Notes: generated from the sequence alone by a model not told the origin. Shown: positions 51,263 through 60,284, numbered from the stretch's first letter. The stretch is DNA of 64,000 nt from Pseudarthrobacter sp. fls2-241-R2A-127 (GCF_030209355.1 NZ_JARVSF010000008.1:372001-436000), one strand, 5' to 3'. Numbers and translations: made by a program.

Positions 51263-52243
51263 TCAGGGAGCCTGGAAGAGGGCGTCTGCCACTGCCGCTG
51301 TCACCTGACGGATGATGTCGGTGCGCTCGGGGACGCTGCCTAAGTCTTCACCCTTGGTGTAGACCACCAGGGTGTAGGCGTGTCCGTCCTTGGCCAGGAC
51401 CGCGGCATCGTGAAGTTCCCCGTCAAGCTCCCCGTACTTGTGGTAAACCGTGACGCCTGCGGGAACTGCGGCCGGGATGAGAGTTTCATCGTTCGTGTTC
51501 TGCATGGTGGATAACAACTGTGAGGTGTCCGCGGCATTGAGCAGGCTCCCGGAGTAGAGCCCCGCGAGGATGTGGGCCATGTCCGCGGGGGTGAGCGTGT
51601 TGCTTTCCGGGTCGTACTGTACGCCCAAAGAACTGGCGTAGTCGGTCAGCTCCTGGTGGCCGACGGCGTCCATGATCAGCGACCAGGAGTCGTTGTCGCT
51701 TTGTTGGATCATTGCCTGCAGCTGAAAGGACGCGGGATAGGCCCCCAGGGGCTCGTTCAGCGATGCTTCGCCGGTTTCAACAAGGTGGTAATACGCTTCG
51801 GCTGCCAGGACTTTGGCGGTGCTGGCAGCCTCAAATGGTTCCTCGACACCGTACAGGTGGACTTGATCGCTGGCAGCCCCGGCCGGTATCTCCATGAGCG
51901 CCACCCCGATTTGATACTCCGGGTGGGCGTCGATGATGCCGTTAATCGTGGCGTCCAGGGCAGCGTCGATGACGGCGGACGCCCCGGACGCCCCGGACGC
52001 AGCTTTCGCTGGTGGAGCCGGCTTCTGGCCCGAAACCGTCGTCGTCGTGCTGCCCGACCCCACGGTGGGTGTTGATCGGGCCTGCGCCGCCACGTGGACG
52101 CTGACGGGAACTGCCACGGCAAGAAGAACGGCGCACGCCCCCAGTATGAGCGCACGGCGGCGGCGAAACGCCCTGGATCCGTGGCGGCCGCGGCCGATCC
52201 TGGATGACTGTCGGTCAGGCCGCTGGGGTTTTGGTTCGTCCAC
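51263..52243 (-). CDS. Secreted serine hydrolase, class A beta-lactamase / PBP fold
   Basis: A 326-residue protein with an N-terminal membrane anchor (ALILGACAVLLAVAVPVSVHVAA) and a Ser/Thr/Ala linker. The three PBP motifs are present: SxxK with Ser141 and Lys144 (ASTAKV), SDN at 182-184 (QQSDNDSW) and KYG at 269-271. A clear Glu166 equivalent of true beta-lactamases is not obvious, so a peptidase or esterase role at the cell wall is as likely as antibiotic hydrolysis. The start is GTG at 52243 with a weak SD. Confidence 0.83.
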   Translation of the reverse strand: MDEPKPQRPDRQSSRIGRGRHGSRAFRRRRALILGACAVLLAVAVPVSVHVAAQARSTPTVGSGSTTTTVSGQKPAPPAKAASGASGASAVIDAALDATINGIIDAHPEYQIGVALMEIPAGAASDQVHLYGVEEPFEAASTAKVLAAEAYYHLVETGEASLNEPLGAYPASFQLQAMIQQSDNDSWSLIMDAVGHQELTDYASSLGVQYDPESNTLTPADMAHILAGLYSGSLLNAADTSQLLSTMQNTNDETLIPAAVPAGVTVYHKYGELDGELHDAAVLAKDGHAYTLVVYTKGEDLGSVPERTDIIRQVTAAVADALFQAP

Positions 52244-52353
52244 AGTCGGTAACGATAAACGTGGAACCTATGCCGAAGCTTTGAACCGGCTGTTATCTCG
52301 CCGCCGTGCAGAGAGTCGTCCCTGTCATTCCCGGTACGGTCCGGAATTTTTTG

Positions 52354-54498
52354 CTATTTGCGCAGCTGGTAGACGGTGCTCCCGCCGACCGTTGTGGCCG
52401 GGAATGTCGCTTGGACCCATTGGGTGATGGCCGAGGAAGTGCCGCCCGCTCCGGACCGTCCAGCCCCATTATTACCCCCGGCTCCGGCACCCGGGCCGCT
52501 GTCCTGCGGCCGGGCGCCCGCTGTTCCTTGAGGCGTTCCGGGGCCCCCGAAAGGCCTGCCGGGGATGAAATAGGCTATCTGTCCTGCGGACACCATTTGT
52601 TTGAACTGGTCCAGCGTCGGATAAGGATCAGTGCCACTGAACCCGCCGATGGCCATGACTGACGTATTGGAACCAAGCTCAAGAGCGGCGGCGCTGTTCG
52701 CCCCGATGGTAGCGGCGGACCATGTTGTCGATTCCTTTTGCAGCAGTGCATTCAGTGCCGGGTCGCTAGGGGCAGCATCCGCCAAACCTCCGGGTGCTCC
52801 CCCCGGTTCGAAGTTGGCCGGGGCACGGAAGTCGGGACGTCCGCGTGCTGCCCCGCCGCGGCCGCCGGCGACGTTCGGGCTGCTGATGCCGGCCAGTCCC
52901 ATTGTTTGGTTGTTGGCCGCGGAGGCCGGCCCGGAAGAAGGAGAGCCGCCGGTATGGCCGGTTGCCGCCGTCGCGAGAGTCCATGCACCCGTGCCAAGGC
53001 CTGCAGAAACGAGAGCCAGCACTGCCGCCGCAACACCGGCGCGCGCGGTCCGGACGGGACCGGCCGCGATGAGGGCCGCGCTGAGTATGCCGACGGCGGG
53101 CACGGTCCAACGGAGCCACGGGAGCCAGCCTGGGCTGTTGGAGAGAAGGAGGAAAGACCAGGCTGCCGTGAGCAATAGGGCCGACACCAGGACAGCCCGG
53201 ACTGCGGCCATGGACCGTTGCCTCCAGAGTTGGACTCCGGCGATACCGATTACGGCAGCCACAGCGGGAGCAAGTTCGACAGTGTAATAGGCATGGATTG
53301 TGCCGCTCATGAACGAAAAAACAGCCGCGGTTGTAAGCAGCCAAGTGCCCCACATGATTAGTGCCGCGCGGACAATATCTGTTCTCGCCAGTCGCCGCAT
53401 AAACCACAGCGTGGCGACGAGAAGGACGATTGCCGCGGGCAGCAGCCATGCCACTTCCGCGCTGAACTCTCCTCCGAACAGGCGGAGGACGCCCGGAGGG
53501 CCCCCGAAGGAAAATCCGCCCCCACCCCCGGCTGCGCCGGGGAAGCCGCCCGCGGCCCCGGGATTACCGGCGAAATCCGGTGCCACACCGCCACCGGACC
53601 TCCCGGCGCCGCGACCGAGGATGCGGCTGAGTCCGTTGTAGCCGAAGACGAGTTCCCAAAGTGAATTAGTTTGGGAACCGGCCATGTATGGCCGGGCCGA
53701 GACCGGGAAGAGCTGGAATACCAGCGCGTAGGCTCCGGTGACAACCGTGATACCGCCGGCGGCGGCGAGCAGGTGCTGAAACCTCTTCTTCAGGGAAACC
53801 GGGGCCGCTATCAGGTAGGCGAGTCCGAAAGCGGGGACAGTCATGAATCCTTGGAGCATCTTGCTTAGAAAGGCCATGCCCACAAAGGTTCCTGCCCAGA
53901 AGAGCCAGGCGGGGCTGCCCTTTTGGATGGCCGTCGTCGTCATCCAAGCAGCGGCCATCAGGCAGAAAACCATCATGGCGTCGGGGTTGTTAAAGCGGAA
54001 CATGAGGGCAGCGACGGGTGTAGCGGCGAGTGCGGCTCCAGCGAGAAGACCTGCGGCCGGTCCGGCCGCCCGCTTCACGGCGAGGTAGAGCAGCCCCACG
54101 GATGCGATTCCCATAACGGCTTCGGGCAGGAGCATGGTGAGGGAACTGAATCCGAAGATCCTGCCCAACAAGGCCGGGATCCAGAAAGCTGCCGGTGGTT
54201 TATCTACAGTGATGGCGTTGGACGGGTCCAGGGATGCGAAAAGCAATGCCGTCCAGTTTTTTGTCCCGGACTGGACGGCTGCTGCGTAGAAGGCATTGGC
54301 ATAACCCGAGTTCGTCAGATTCCACAAGTAGATGAGCCCTGTCAGCAGGAGCAGCGCCGCGGCGGAGGGCCGCACCCAGCGGGGTTGCCCCTCGCCGAAG
54401 GCCAGGCGCTTCCACTGGGCGGCGGACGCGGCCTGCCGGGATGCGTCGCGGGACGGGTCCGGTATGGGGCTGGTGTTGGTGATGGATTCGGTGCTCAT
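52354..54498 (-). CDS. GT39 / ArnT-like membrane glycosyltransferase
   Basis: A 714-residue integral membrane protein. Early loop residues SGYANAFYAAAVQSG and SLDPSNAITVDKPPAAFWIPALLGRIFG carry the Asp and Lys-Pro-Pro features of lipid-linked-sugar transferases of the PMT/ArnT clan. About 11-12 helices follow. A Gly-rich loop near residue 320 and Gly/Ala/Pro-rich stretches around 555-590 and near the C-terminus are typical of the actinobacterial subgroup. The ATG at 54498 follows the upstream GT2 stop by eight bases. Polyprenyl-phosphate sugar made by that GT2 protein is the expected donor. Confidence 0.87.
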   Translation of the reverse strand: MSTESITNTSPIPDPSRDASRQAASAAQWKRLAFGEGQPRWVRPSAAALLLLTGLIYLWNLTNSGYANAFYAAAVQSGTKNWTALLFASLDPSNAITVDKPPAAFWIPALLGRIFGFSSLTMLLPEAVMGIASVGLLYLAVKRAAGPAAGLLAGAALAATPVAALMFRFNNPDAMMVFCLMAAAWMTTTAIQKGSPAWLFWAGTFVGMAFLSKMLQGFMTVPAFGLAYLIAAPVSLKKRFQHLLAAAGGITVVTGAYALVFQLFPVSARPYMAGSQTNSLWELVFGYNGLSRILGRGAGRSGGGVAPDFAGNPGAAGGFPGAAGGGGGFSFGGPPGVLRLFGGEFSAEVAWLLPAAIVLLVATLWFMRRLARTDIVRAALIMWGTWLLTTAAVFSFMSGTIHAYYTVELAPAVAAVIGIAGVQLWRQRSMAAVRAVLVSALLLTAAWSFLLLSNSPGWLPWLRWTVPAVGILSAALIAAGPVRTARAGVAAAVLALVSAGLGTGAWTLATAATGHTGGSPSSGPASAANNQTMGLAGISSPNVAGGRGGAARGRPDFRAPANFEPGGAPGGLADAAPSDPALNALLQKESTTWSAATIGANSAAALELGSNTSVMAIGGFSGTDPYPTLDQFKQMVSAGQIAYFIPGRPFGGPGTPQGTAGARPQDSGPGAGAGGNNGAGRSGAGGTSSAITQWVQATFPATTVGGSTVYQLRK

Positions 54499-54506
54499 GG
54501 TGTCTT

Positions 54507-55859
54507 TCACTTGACTGCGGGCGCATCAGTGGGCCCCGGCGGGGCTGGCGCGGCGGGGTGGCGGCGTGGGTGTTTGAAAACCCAGGACCGGAACAGGATA
54601 AATTTCAGCAAGGTGGCCAGGAGGTTGGCGCCGACGACGATCGCCACTTCGACACCCCTGGAGGGTTCGTGTTCGGAGTGAAGCCAGAACAGCGCTCCGG
54701 ACGTCAGTGCCAGGCCCAAAACAAACACTGCGAGGCCTTGGAATTGATGTCGTAAGGCGCCCGAGCGCCCGGAGACCCCGAAGGTGAACAACCGGTTGGC
54801 TGCCGTGTTTGCGACGGCAGTGATGAGCAACGCCACGAAATTCGCAGCCTGGGCATCGGCAATCGTGCGGAGTGTCAAAAAGAGTACAAGGTAGGCCAAG
54901 GTTGATAAGGCCCCGATGACACCAAAGCGGACCATTTGCCCCAGGAGAGCTCCGCTGCTTCTGTCCGGGGCGTTGCGGCCCAGGGCGTCGCGCAGCTCGG
55001 TGACGGGGATGCGTCCGGTGATCATGTCCCGCCCGATCCGTACGATCCCCTTCAGGTCATCGATGGAAGTTCGCAAAATATCAACCGACGAGTCCGGGTC
55101 GTCAGTCCAGTCCACCGGCACTTCGGCCACCCGCAATCCGGCCCGGTCGGCGATGACCAGAAGCTCGGTGTCGAAAAACCATGCGTCATCGACGGTGTAT
55201 GGCAGGAGGGCCCGGGCGATGTCGGATCGGATAGCTTTGAAGCCGCATTGGGCGTCTGAAAACCGGGCGCCTAAGGAGCCCCGGAGAACCAGGTTGTAGC
55301 TTCGGGAAATGAACTCACGCTTGGCCCCCCGGACCACGCGTGAGTTCCGGTTCAGCCTCGTCCCGATGGACAAGTCCGAATGGCCCGACAGCAGGGGTGC
55401 GACAAGCGGCCCCAGTGCAGCCAGATCAGTCGACAAATCAACATCCATGTAGGCCACAACTGCAGCCTCAGAGGCAAGCCAAACCGTCCGAAGCGCCCGT
55501 CCGCGCCCCTTCCGGTCTAGATGCACGACGCGCACGTCACCGAGCTCAGCGCAAAGACGGTGGGCAATCTCCAGGGTCGAGTCCGTGCTCGCGTTATCCG
55601 CAATGGTAATGACAAAGCGGTGCGGAAAACTGTCCTTCAAGTAGGAATGCAGACGCCGGACCGCAGTTTCCAGAGCCGCTTCTTCGTTGTAGACCGGGAG
55701 CGCGACATCGAGAACCACGATGCCGTTGGAGGTAGGAACCGGAGCACGCTCGGGCCGGACAGCAGGCACGCGACCGCCCGCGGACACGCCTGCTGGCTCG
55801 TGTCCGCCGGGGGGTTCGGCGATCAGGCCCCCGGAGTGGGTAGTAGTCGTACTGGGCAT
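54507..55859 (-). CDS. Polyprenyl-phosphate glycosyltransferase (GT2) fused to a GtrA-type membrane domain
   Basis: A 450-residue two-domain protein. Residues about 45-285 are GT2: VLDVALPVYNEEAALETAVRRLHSYL, ITIADNASTDSTLEIAHRL and YMDVDLSTDL (metal-binding DxD). Residues about 305-430 are a four-helix GtrA domain (MVRFGVIGALSTLAYLVLFLTLRT; NTAANRLFTFG). The first part charges polyprenyl phosphate with a sugar, and the GtrA part may flip it. No SD precedes the ATG at 55859; a palindrome and a TAACTT box sit immediately upstream, hinting at leaderless initiation. Confidence 0.88.
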   Translation of the reverse strand: MPSTTTTHSGGLIAEPPGGHEPAGVSAGGRVPAVRPERAPVPTSNGIVVLDVALPVYNEEAALETAVRRLHSYLKDSFPHRFVITIADNASTDSTLEIAHRLCAELGDVRVVHLDRKGRGRALRTVWLASEAAVVAYMDVDLSTDLAALGPLVAPLLSGHSDLSIGTRLNRNSRVVRGAKREFISRSYNLVLRGSLGARFSDAQCGFKAIRSDIARALLPYTVDDAWFFDTELLVIADRAGLRVAEVPVDWTDDPDSSVDILRTSIDDLKGIVRIGRDMITGRIPVTELRDALGRNAPDRSSGALLGQMVRFGVIGALSTLAYLVLFLTLRTIADAQAANFVALLITAVANTAANRLFTFGVSGRSGALRHQFQGLAVFVLGLALTSGALFWLHSEHEPSRGVEVAIVVGANLLATLLKFILFRSWVFKHPRRHPAAPAPPGPTDAPAVK

Positions 55860-55860
55860 G

Positions 55861-55875
55861 CGCTTAAGTTAAGCG
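55861..55875. promoter_or_regulatory. Palindrome at the GT2-GtrA start
   Basis: CGCTTAA-G-TTAAGCG is a perfect 15-bp inverted repeat ending one base before the ATG on the minus strand. It contains TAACTT, a -10-like hexamer six bases from the ATG, but no good -35 is visible. It may be an operator or part of a leaderless promoter. Confidence 0.4.
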
Positions 55876-55994
55876 GCGAAGCTGTGCCCTTCCCGAAGAG
55901 ATCCTGTAAATCCGCGCTTAGGTATGCCCTGCGATTGGTGAGGTGGTAGACCATGCCGGCACTTACCGCCGTCGGATCAATAAAGCGTAAGTAG

Positions 55995-56279
55995 GTGTGG
56001 ACAGCTCCCGAGCTTCGCGGCCGGGTGCTCGGCGTGCACGCCCAGACCTGGCAGCACTGTTTCGCCCTGCTCAGCCCGGAACGGGCATCCGTCCTTCCCG
56101 AACTCCAGCGCGCCGTGGGTTGGCTGCATTTCGCCGGTGACTATACGTCGGAAACCGCCGGCACCCATGGGGCGTATTCCGAAGGAGAACGGGTCGCAGC
56201 CCAGATTCGCGCTGCCATGAAGCCAACAAGCCAGCCGGCACAACCGTGGATGCCACGGGACGAACTGCAGCAGCAATAA
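55995..56279 (+). pseudogene. C-terminal remnant of a flavin amine oxidase
   Basis: The translated frame contains HAQTWQHCFALLSPERASVLPELQR followed by VGWLHFAGDYTSETAGTHGAYSEGERVAAQI. The latter is the FAD-contacting C-terminal motif of FAD-dependent amine oxidases and related desaturases. The roughly 350 residues that should precede it, including the N-terminal GxGxxG nucleotide site, are absent, and there is no SD-led start. It is best read as a decayed gene whose 5' part was deleted. Confidence 0.72.
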
Positions 56280-56294
56280 TGGTCCCCCGGCGGC

Positions 56295-57149
56295 TCAGTA
56301 CTTGTAGAAGCCCTCTCCCGAGGCGACGCCCAGCTTGCCCTGGTCGATGTAGTGCTTCTTCAGGTACTGGGCGAACGCCTGGGAACCGGCATCCGGGGAG
56401 GCCGAGGCGATGTTGTACGCGGTGGTGAGGCCAACGACGTCGTAGATCTGGAACGGTCCGCTCGGGGCCCCCGTGGCGGTGCGCCAGGTCCTGTCAATGG
56501 TGTGCGGGTCAGCGACACCCTGCAGCAGCAGTCCGGCGGCCGCGTTCAGCAGCGGAACCAGCAGCGAGTTCAGGACGTAGCCGGCCTTCTCCTTCTTGAT
56601 CTCGATCGGTTCCAGTCCGCTGTTCCGGGCAAAGTCGACGACGGCGGCGTACACCGACGGGTCGGTCTCCGCGGTGCCCATGACCTCGGCGATGTTCTGC
56701 GCCCAGATGTTGTTGGCGTAATGGAGCGCGAGGAAGCGGTCCGGGCGTCCGGTGTAGTCTTTCAGGTCACTGGGTAGCAGGGTGGAGGAGTTGGTCGCAA
56801 AGATGGCCTTGGCCGGTGCCAGCTCAGCGAGCTTGCGGTAGACGCCGCGTTTGAGTTCCAGCAGTTCGGGAACGGCTTCGATCACGAGGTCCGCGTCGAC
56901 GACGGCGTCCGCGAGGTCTGCGGTGAGGCGGAGGTTTGCCAGGGCTGCTTCGGTCTTGCCCCCGGACGCGCCCGCTACCTGTGCCCGGTAGATGCCGGCC
57001 AGGCGGGTGAAACGGTCCCGCGCCTTGGCAAGCGCGTCCTCGTCGACGTCGTAGGCGGTGACCGCGAAACCGTGGAATGCGGCCTGGAAGGCGATCTGGG
57101 AGCCGAGCACTCCGGTGCCGAGCACCGTGAGCGTCTTGATGGAGGGCAT
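56295..57149 (-). CDS. 3-hydroxyacyl-CoA dehydrogenase, short form
   Basis: A 284-residue NAD-dependent dehydrogenase. The Rossmann motif is VLGTGVLGSQIAFQAA (residues 9-24), with DADLVIEAVPELLELKRGVYRKL and ATNSSTLLPSD. The C-terminal 3HCDH domain is complete (KKEKAGYVLNSLLVPLLNAAAGLLL; GLTTAYNIAS). It oxidises 3-hydroxyacyl-CoA, or a related hydroxy-acid CoA, to the keto form. It follows the TetR gene by 23 bp on the same strand and has a paralogue at 62872. It may process acids released by the monooxygenase-hydrolase pathway. Confidence 0.9.
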   Translation of the reverse strand: MPSIKTLTVLGTGVLGSQIAFQAAFHGFAVTAYDVDEDALAKARDRFTRLAGIYRAQVAGASGGKTEAALANLRLTADLADAVVDADLVIEAVPELLELKRGVYRKLAELAPAKAIFATNSSTLLPSDLKDYTGRPDRFLALHYANNIWAQNIAEVMGTAETDPSVYAAVVDFARNSGLEPIEIKKEKAGYVLNSLLVPLLNAAAGLLLQGVADPHTIDRTWRTATGAPSGPFQIYDVVGLTTAYNIASASPDAGSQAFAQYLKKHYIDQGKLGVASGEGFYKY

Positions 57150-57172
57150 TCTGGTTTCCTTTCGGCGCGGGC

Positions 57173-57814
57173 TTAGCGCCCGCCGGGGTTGTCGGACCCG
57201 TAAATACTGCGGATCCAGATGGTTGACAGGACGTCCAGGGCGGCGGTCTCCGCGATGGCGGGACTCTCCCGATTAAGGGCAGCAGTAATGACCCGTTCGT
57301 TCATCAGGTTCAGGCTCACCGCGAGGTCGTGCGCGTCGATGCCCGCCGGCGCGGCCCCGCGGGCCTGTTCGGCACGGATGACGTCGCTTGAGAAGTCGAC
57401 CCAGGACTGCATCGATCTGGACCAGAGTCCGCGCACCTCGTCGTTGCGGGCGCGGGCACCGATGGCGGCGGTCGACACAGCGCGGTGCGAGACAAATACC
57501 TCTACGAACATTCCGATGGAACGGGTCCACGCACCCGCGGGGTCGCTCTCGAAATCGCGCGGCAGGTGCCCCACCCGGTGCTCGACCTCGGTGATGACCC
57601 GGTCCAGCAGGGCCAGCAGCACGGCGTCTTTCGAGGGGAAGTAAAAGTAGAACGTGGGGCGCGAAATGCCGGCACCCCGGGCCAGGTCCTCGATGGAGAC
57701 GTCGTCAAAGGCACGGCTGGCCAGGAGGGCCTCCGCGGTCACCAGAATTGCGTCTTGCCGCTCATCCCCCGAAACCCTCGCGCTGCGTCTTCCTCTTTGA
57801 ACCATGCGTCCCAT
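57173..57814 (-). CDS. TetR-family regulator, EthR-like
   Basis: A 213-residue repressor. The helix-turn-helix is in SIEDLARGAGISRPTFYFYFPSKDAVLLALLDRV, and the C-terminal helical domain would bind the ligand. It resembles the EthR class, which neighbours Baeyer-Villiger monooxygenases such as EthA. The ATG at 57814 follows GAGGCTAGG; another at 57805 is possible. It is divergent from the monooxygenase-hydrolase gene with 61 bp between them, and a palindromic operator is in that gap. Confidence 0.9.
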   Translation of the reverse strand: MGRMVQRGRRSARVSGDERQDAILVTAEALLASRAFDDVSIEDLARGAGISRPTFYFYFPSKDAVLLALLDRVITEVEHRVGHLPRDFESDPAGAWTRSIGMFVEVFVSHRAVSTAAIGARARNDEVRGLWSRSMQSWVDFSSDVIRAEQARGAAPAGIDAHDLAVSLNLMNERVITAALNRESPAIAETAALDVLSTIWIRSIYGSDNPGGR

Positions 57815-57828
57815 CCTAGCCTCGGTTA

Positions 57829-57843
57829 TCAACACAGTGTTGA
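57829..57843. promoter_or_regulatory. TetR operator TCAACACAGTGTTGA
   Basis: A perfect palindrome around a central A, with a further half-site TCAACACT starting at 57849. It lies between the divergent TetR and monooxygenase genes and overlaps the -35 box of the latter, so a bound repressor would block it. Confidence 0.8.
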
Positions 57844-57869
57844 CTATCTCAACACTAAGTCGATAGCTT
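57840..57869 (+). promoter_or_regulatory. Promoter of the monooxygenase-hydrolase gene, probably leaderless
   Basis: A -35 TTGACT (57840-57845), an 18-bp spacer and a -10 TAGCTT (57864-57869). The ATG follows six bases later at 57876, with no SD in between, so transcription would start at or next to the ATG. Leaderless mRNAs are frequent in Actinobacteria. Confidence 0.65.
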
Positions 57870-57875
57870 GGCGGC

Positions 57876-60284
57876 ATGAGCGAGCACGTAGATGTGTTGA
57901 TTGTCGGCGCCGGGCTGAGCGGCGTGGGTTTCGCCAGCCGGCTGAAGCGCGAGGTACCCGGAAAAACCTTCACCGTGTTGGAGTCGCGGAACGCCATCGG
58001 GGGGACGTGGGACCTTTTCCGGTACCCCGGGATCCGGTCCGACAGCGACATGTACACGCTCGGCTACTCCTTCCGGCCTTGGGCCGGCGCAAAGGCGATC
58101 GCGGACGGCGAGTCCATCCGCGAGTACATCGAGGCAACGGTCGCCGACGAGGGCCTGGCGCCGCGGATCCGGCTGAACACCCGGGTCGTTTCCGCCGCGT
58201 GGTCAAGCGAAACCGCGTTGTGGACCGTGACGGCGGTCCGCACCTCCGGCGGCGAGTTCCGGGCCGGCGACACCGCTTCCTCCCCCGAGCCGGTCACTTT
58301 CACCTGCTCGTTCCTGTCCGTTTGCTCCGGCTACTACCGCTATGACGAGGGCTTCGCCCCGGCTATCGAGGGGGCCGACACCTTTGCTGGAAGCATCGTC
58401 CACCCGCAGCACTGGCCGGCAGACCTCGACTATGCGGGAAAGCAGGTGGTGGTCATCGGCAGCGGCGCTACGGCCGTGACCCTGGTGCCGTCCATGGCAA
58501 AGTCGGCGGCCAAGGTGACGATGCTGCAGCGCTCCCCCACCTACATCGCCCCCGTGCCCGCGCGGGACCACCTGGCCGACCGTCTCCGGGGCAAGCTGCC
58601 CGCGCAACTGGCGTACGACGTCGTACGCTCCAAGAACATTCTCTTCTCCATGTTCACTTACCAGCTCAGCCGACGGCGGCCCGAGACGATGAAGGCGATC
58701 CTGCGCAAGTCGGCAGTAGCCAAACTGCCGGCGGGATTCCCGGTGGACACGCACCTGGCCCCGTCGTACCAGCCGTGGGACCAGCGGGTCTGCGCAATCC
58801 CCAACGGGGACCTGTACCGGGCCATCAGTGCCGGCACTGCCGGGATCGTGACCGACACGATCTCCCGGATCACCCCGGACGGGATTGACCTGGCCTCCGG
58901 CACATCGCTGCCCGCCGACGTCATTGTCACGGCCACGGGACTGAACTTGCTGGTGATCGGCGGCACGAAGCTCTCCGTCGACGGCGAGCCCGTGGACGTC
59001 GGCAGAACCCTCACCTACAAGGGCATGATGCTCGAGGGTGTTCCGAATTTCGCCCTCACCATCGGCTACACCAACGCGTCCTGGACCCTCAAGGCGGACC
59101 TGGTCGCCGATTACATCTGCAGGCTGATCAAGCAGCTCGACCGCCGGAACCTCCAGTGGGTGGTGCCCGTTGCGCCCGCGGACGTCGCCAACGGCACGCT
59201 GTCCTCGCTGATCGACCTGAAGGCCGGCTACATTTTCCGCGGCGCCGACCAACTCCCCCGGCAGGGCGAAGGCTCACCGTGGCGGCTGCACCAGAACTAC
59301 TTCCGCGACTTCGCCCTGCTCCGGGCCGGCAGGCTGACCGACCACGTCCGGTTCGGCCGGCGCGGCCAGCCGGTGCGGGCAACCGACCGGCAACCCGCGG
59401 CCCCTGCCCGGGATCCCCTCTCGCTGCCGGGAACGGGCTACGCCACCGTCGCGGGGACACGCCTGCGCTACCGGAAGACCGGCAGCGGGGACCCGGTCCT
59501 GCTGCTGCACGGCATCGGCCAAAGCCTCGAGGACTGGAACGAACAGCACGAGCGGCTCTCGGACCGACACACGGTCTACAGCGTCGACCTTCCCGGCTTC
59601 GCGTATTCCGAACGGCTCCCCGGCACGACGACGCTCGCGAGGCTGGCCGGGATCCTGCCTGGCTTCCTGGACGCCGTAGGGGTTTCCGGGCCGCTGCCCG
59701 TGATGGGCAACTCGCTGGGCGGTGCCGTGGCAATGAAGTTGGCCACCGACCATCCGGACCGCGTCTCCGCGCTCGTCCTGGCCAACAGCGCCGGATTCGG
59801 CAAGGACGTGGCACTGGTCCTTCGCCTTCTTTCGGTCCGCCCGCTGGCGGCCCTGCTCCTGCGGCCCGACGAGAAAGCATCACGCCGGACCGTCCGAGCG
59901 ATCTTTTACGACAAAACGCTGGTCACGGAGGACCGCATCGGCCACGCGTTAGCCCTGTCGCAGCGTGAGGCGCATCGCCGGACACTGCTCGACATGGCCC
60001 GCGACCTCGGAACGATCTCCGGTGTCCGGCCCGGGTGGCGTACCGCTCTGATCGGGGCGCTCGCCAAGTCCGACGTTCCGGCGTTGGTGGTGTGGGGCGA
60101 CCACGACCACGTCCTGCCGTTCAGCCACCTTGAAGCGGCCGTGGCGGCACTGCCCCGCGCAGAGTCGCACGTCTTCGCCAAAACCGGACACATGCCGCAG
60201 ATTGAACGGCCCGACGAGTTCGCGGCCGTAGTGGAGGACTTCCTCACGAGGGTCTCAGCAGACCGTCAGGCGGCAAGCATCTAA
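57876..60284 (+). CDS. Baeyer-Villiger monooxygenase fused to an alpha/beta hydrolase
   Basis: An 802-residue fusion. Residues 1-500 form a type I Baeyer-Villiger monooxygenase: FAD site VGAGLSG (10-16), GGTWDLFRYPG, the family fingerprint FAGSIVHPQHWP (170-181, exact FxGxxxHxxxWP) and NADPH site IGSGATA (194-200). Residues about 518-797 form an alpha/beta hydrolase with oxyanion region LLLHGIGQSLEDW, nucleophile Ser613 in MGNSLGG, acid Asp742 or Asp744 and His772 in KTGHMPQIE. The two halves would insert oxygen into a ketone and then hydrolyse the resulting ester or lactone. No frameshift or stop separates them. It is controlled by the divergent TetR gene. Confidence 0.92.
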   Translation: MSEHVDVLIVGAGLSGVGFASRLKREVPGKTFTVLESRNAIGGTWDLFRYPGIRSDSDMYTLGYSFRPWAGAKAIADGESIREYIEATVADEGLAPRIRLNTRVVSAAWSSETALWTVTAVRTSGGEFRAGDTASSPEPVTFTCSFLSVCSGYYRYDEGFAPAIEGADTFAGSIVHPQHWPADLDYAGKQVVVIGSGATAVTLVPSMAKSAAKVTMLQRSPTYIAPVPARDHLADRLRGKLPAQLAYDVVRSKNILFSMFTYQLSRRRPETMKAILRKSAVAKLPAGFPVDTHLAPSYQPWDQRVCAIPNGDLYRAISAGTAGIVTDTISRITPDGIDLASGTSLPADVIVTATGLNLLVIGGTKLSVDGEPVDVGRTLTYKGMMLEGVPNFALTIGYTNASWTLKADLVADYICRLIKQLDRRNLQWVVPVAPADVANGTLSSLIDLKAGYIFRGADQLPRQGEGSPWRLHQNYFRDFALLRAGRLTDHVRFGRRGQPVRATDRQPAAPARDPLSLPGTGYATVAGTRLRYRKTGSGDPVLLLHGIGQSLEDWNEQHERLSDRHTVYSVDLPGFAYSERLPGTTTLARLAGILPGFLDAVGVSGPLPVMGNSLGGAVAMKLATDHPDRVSALVLANSAGFGKDVALVLRLLSVRPLAALLLRPDEKASRRTVRAIFYDKTLVTEDRIGHALALSQREAHRRTLLDMARDLGTISGVRPGWRTALIGALAKSDVPALVVWGDHDHVLPFSHLEAAVAALPRAESHVFAKTGHMPQIERPDEFAAVVEDFLTRVSADRQAASI

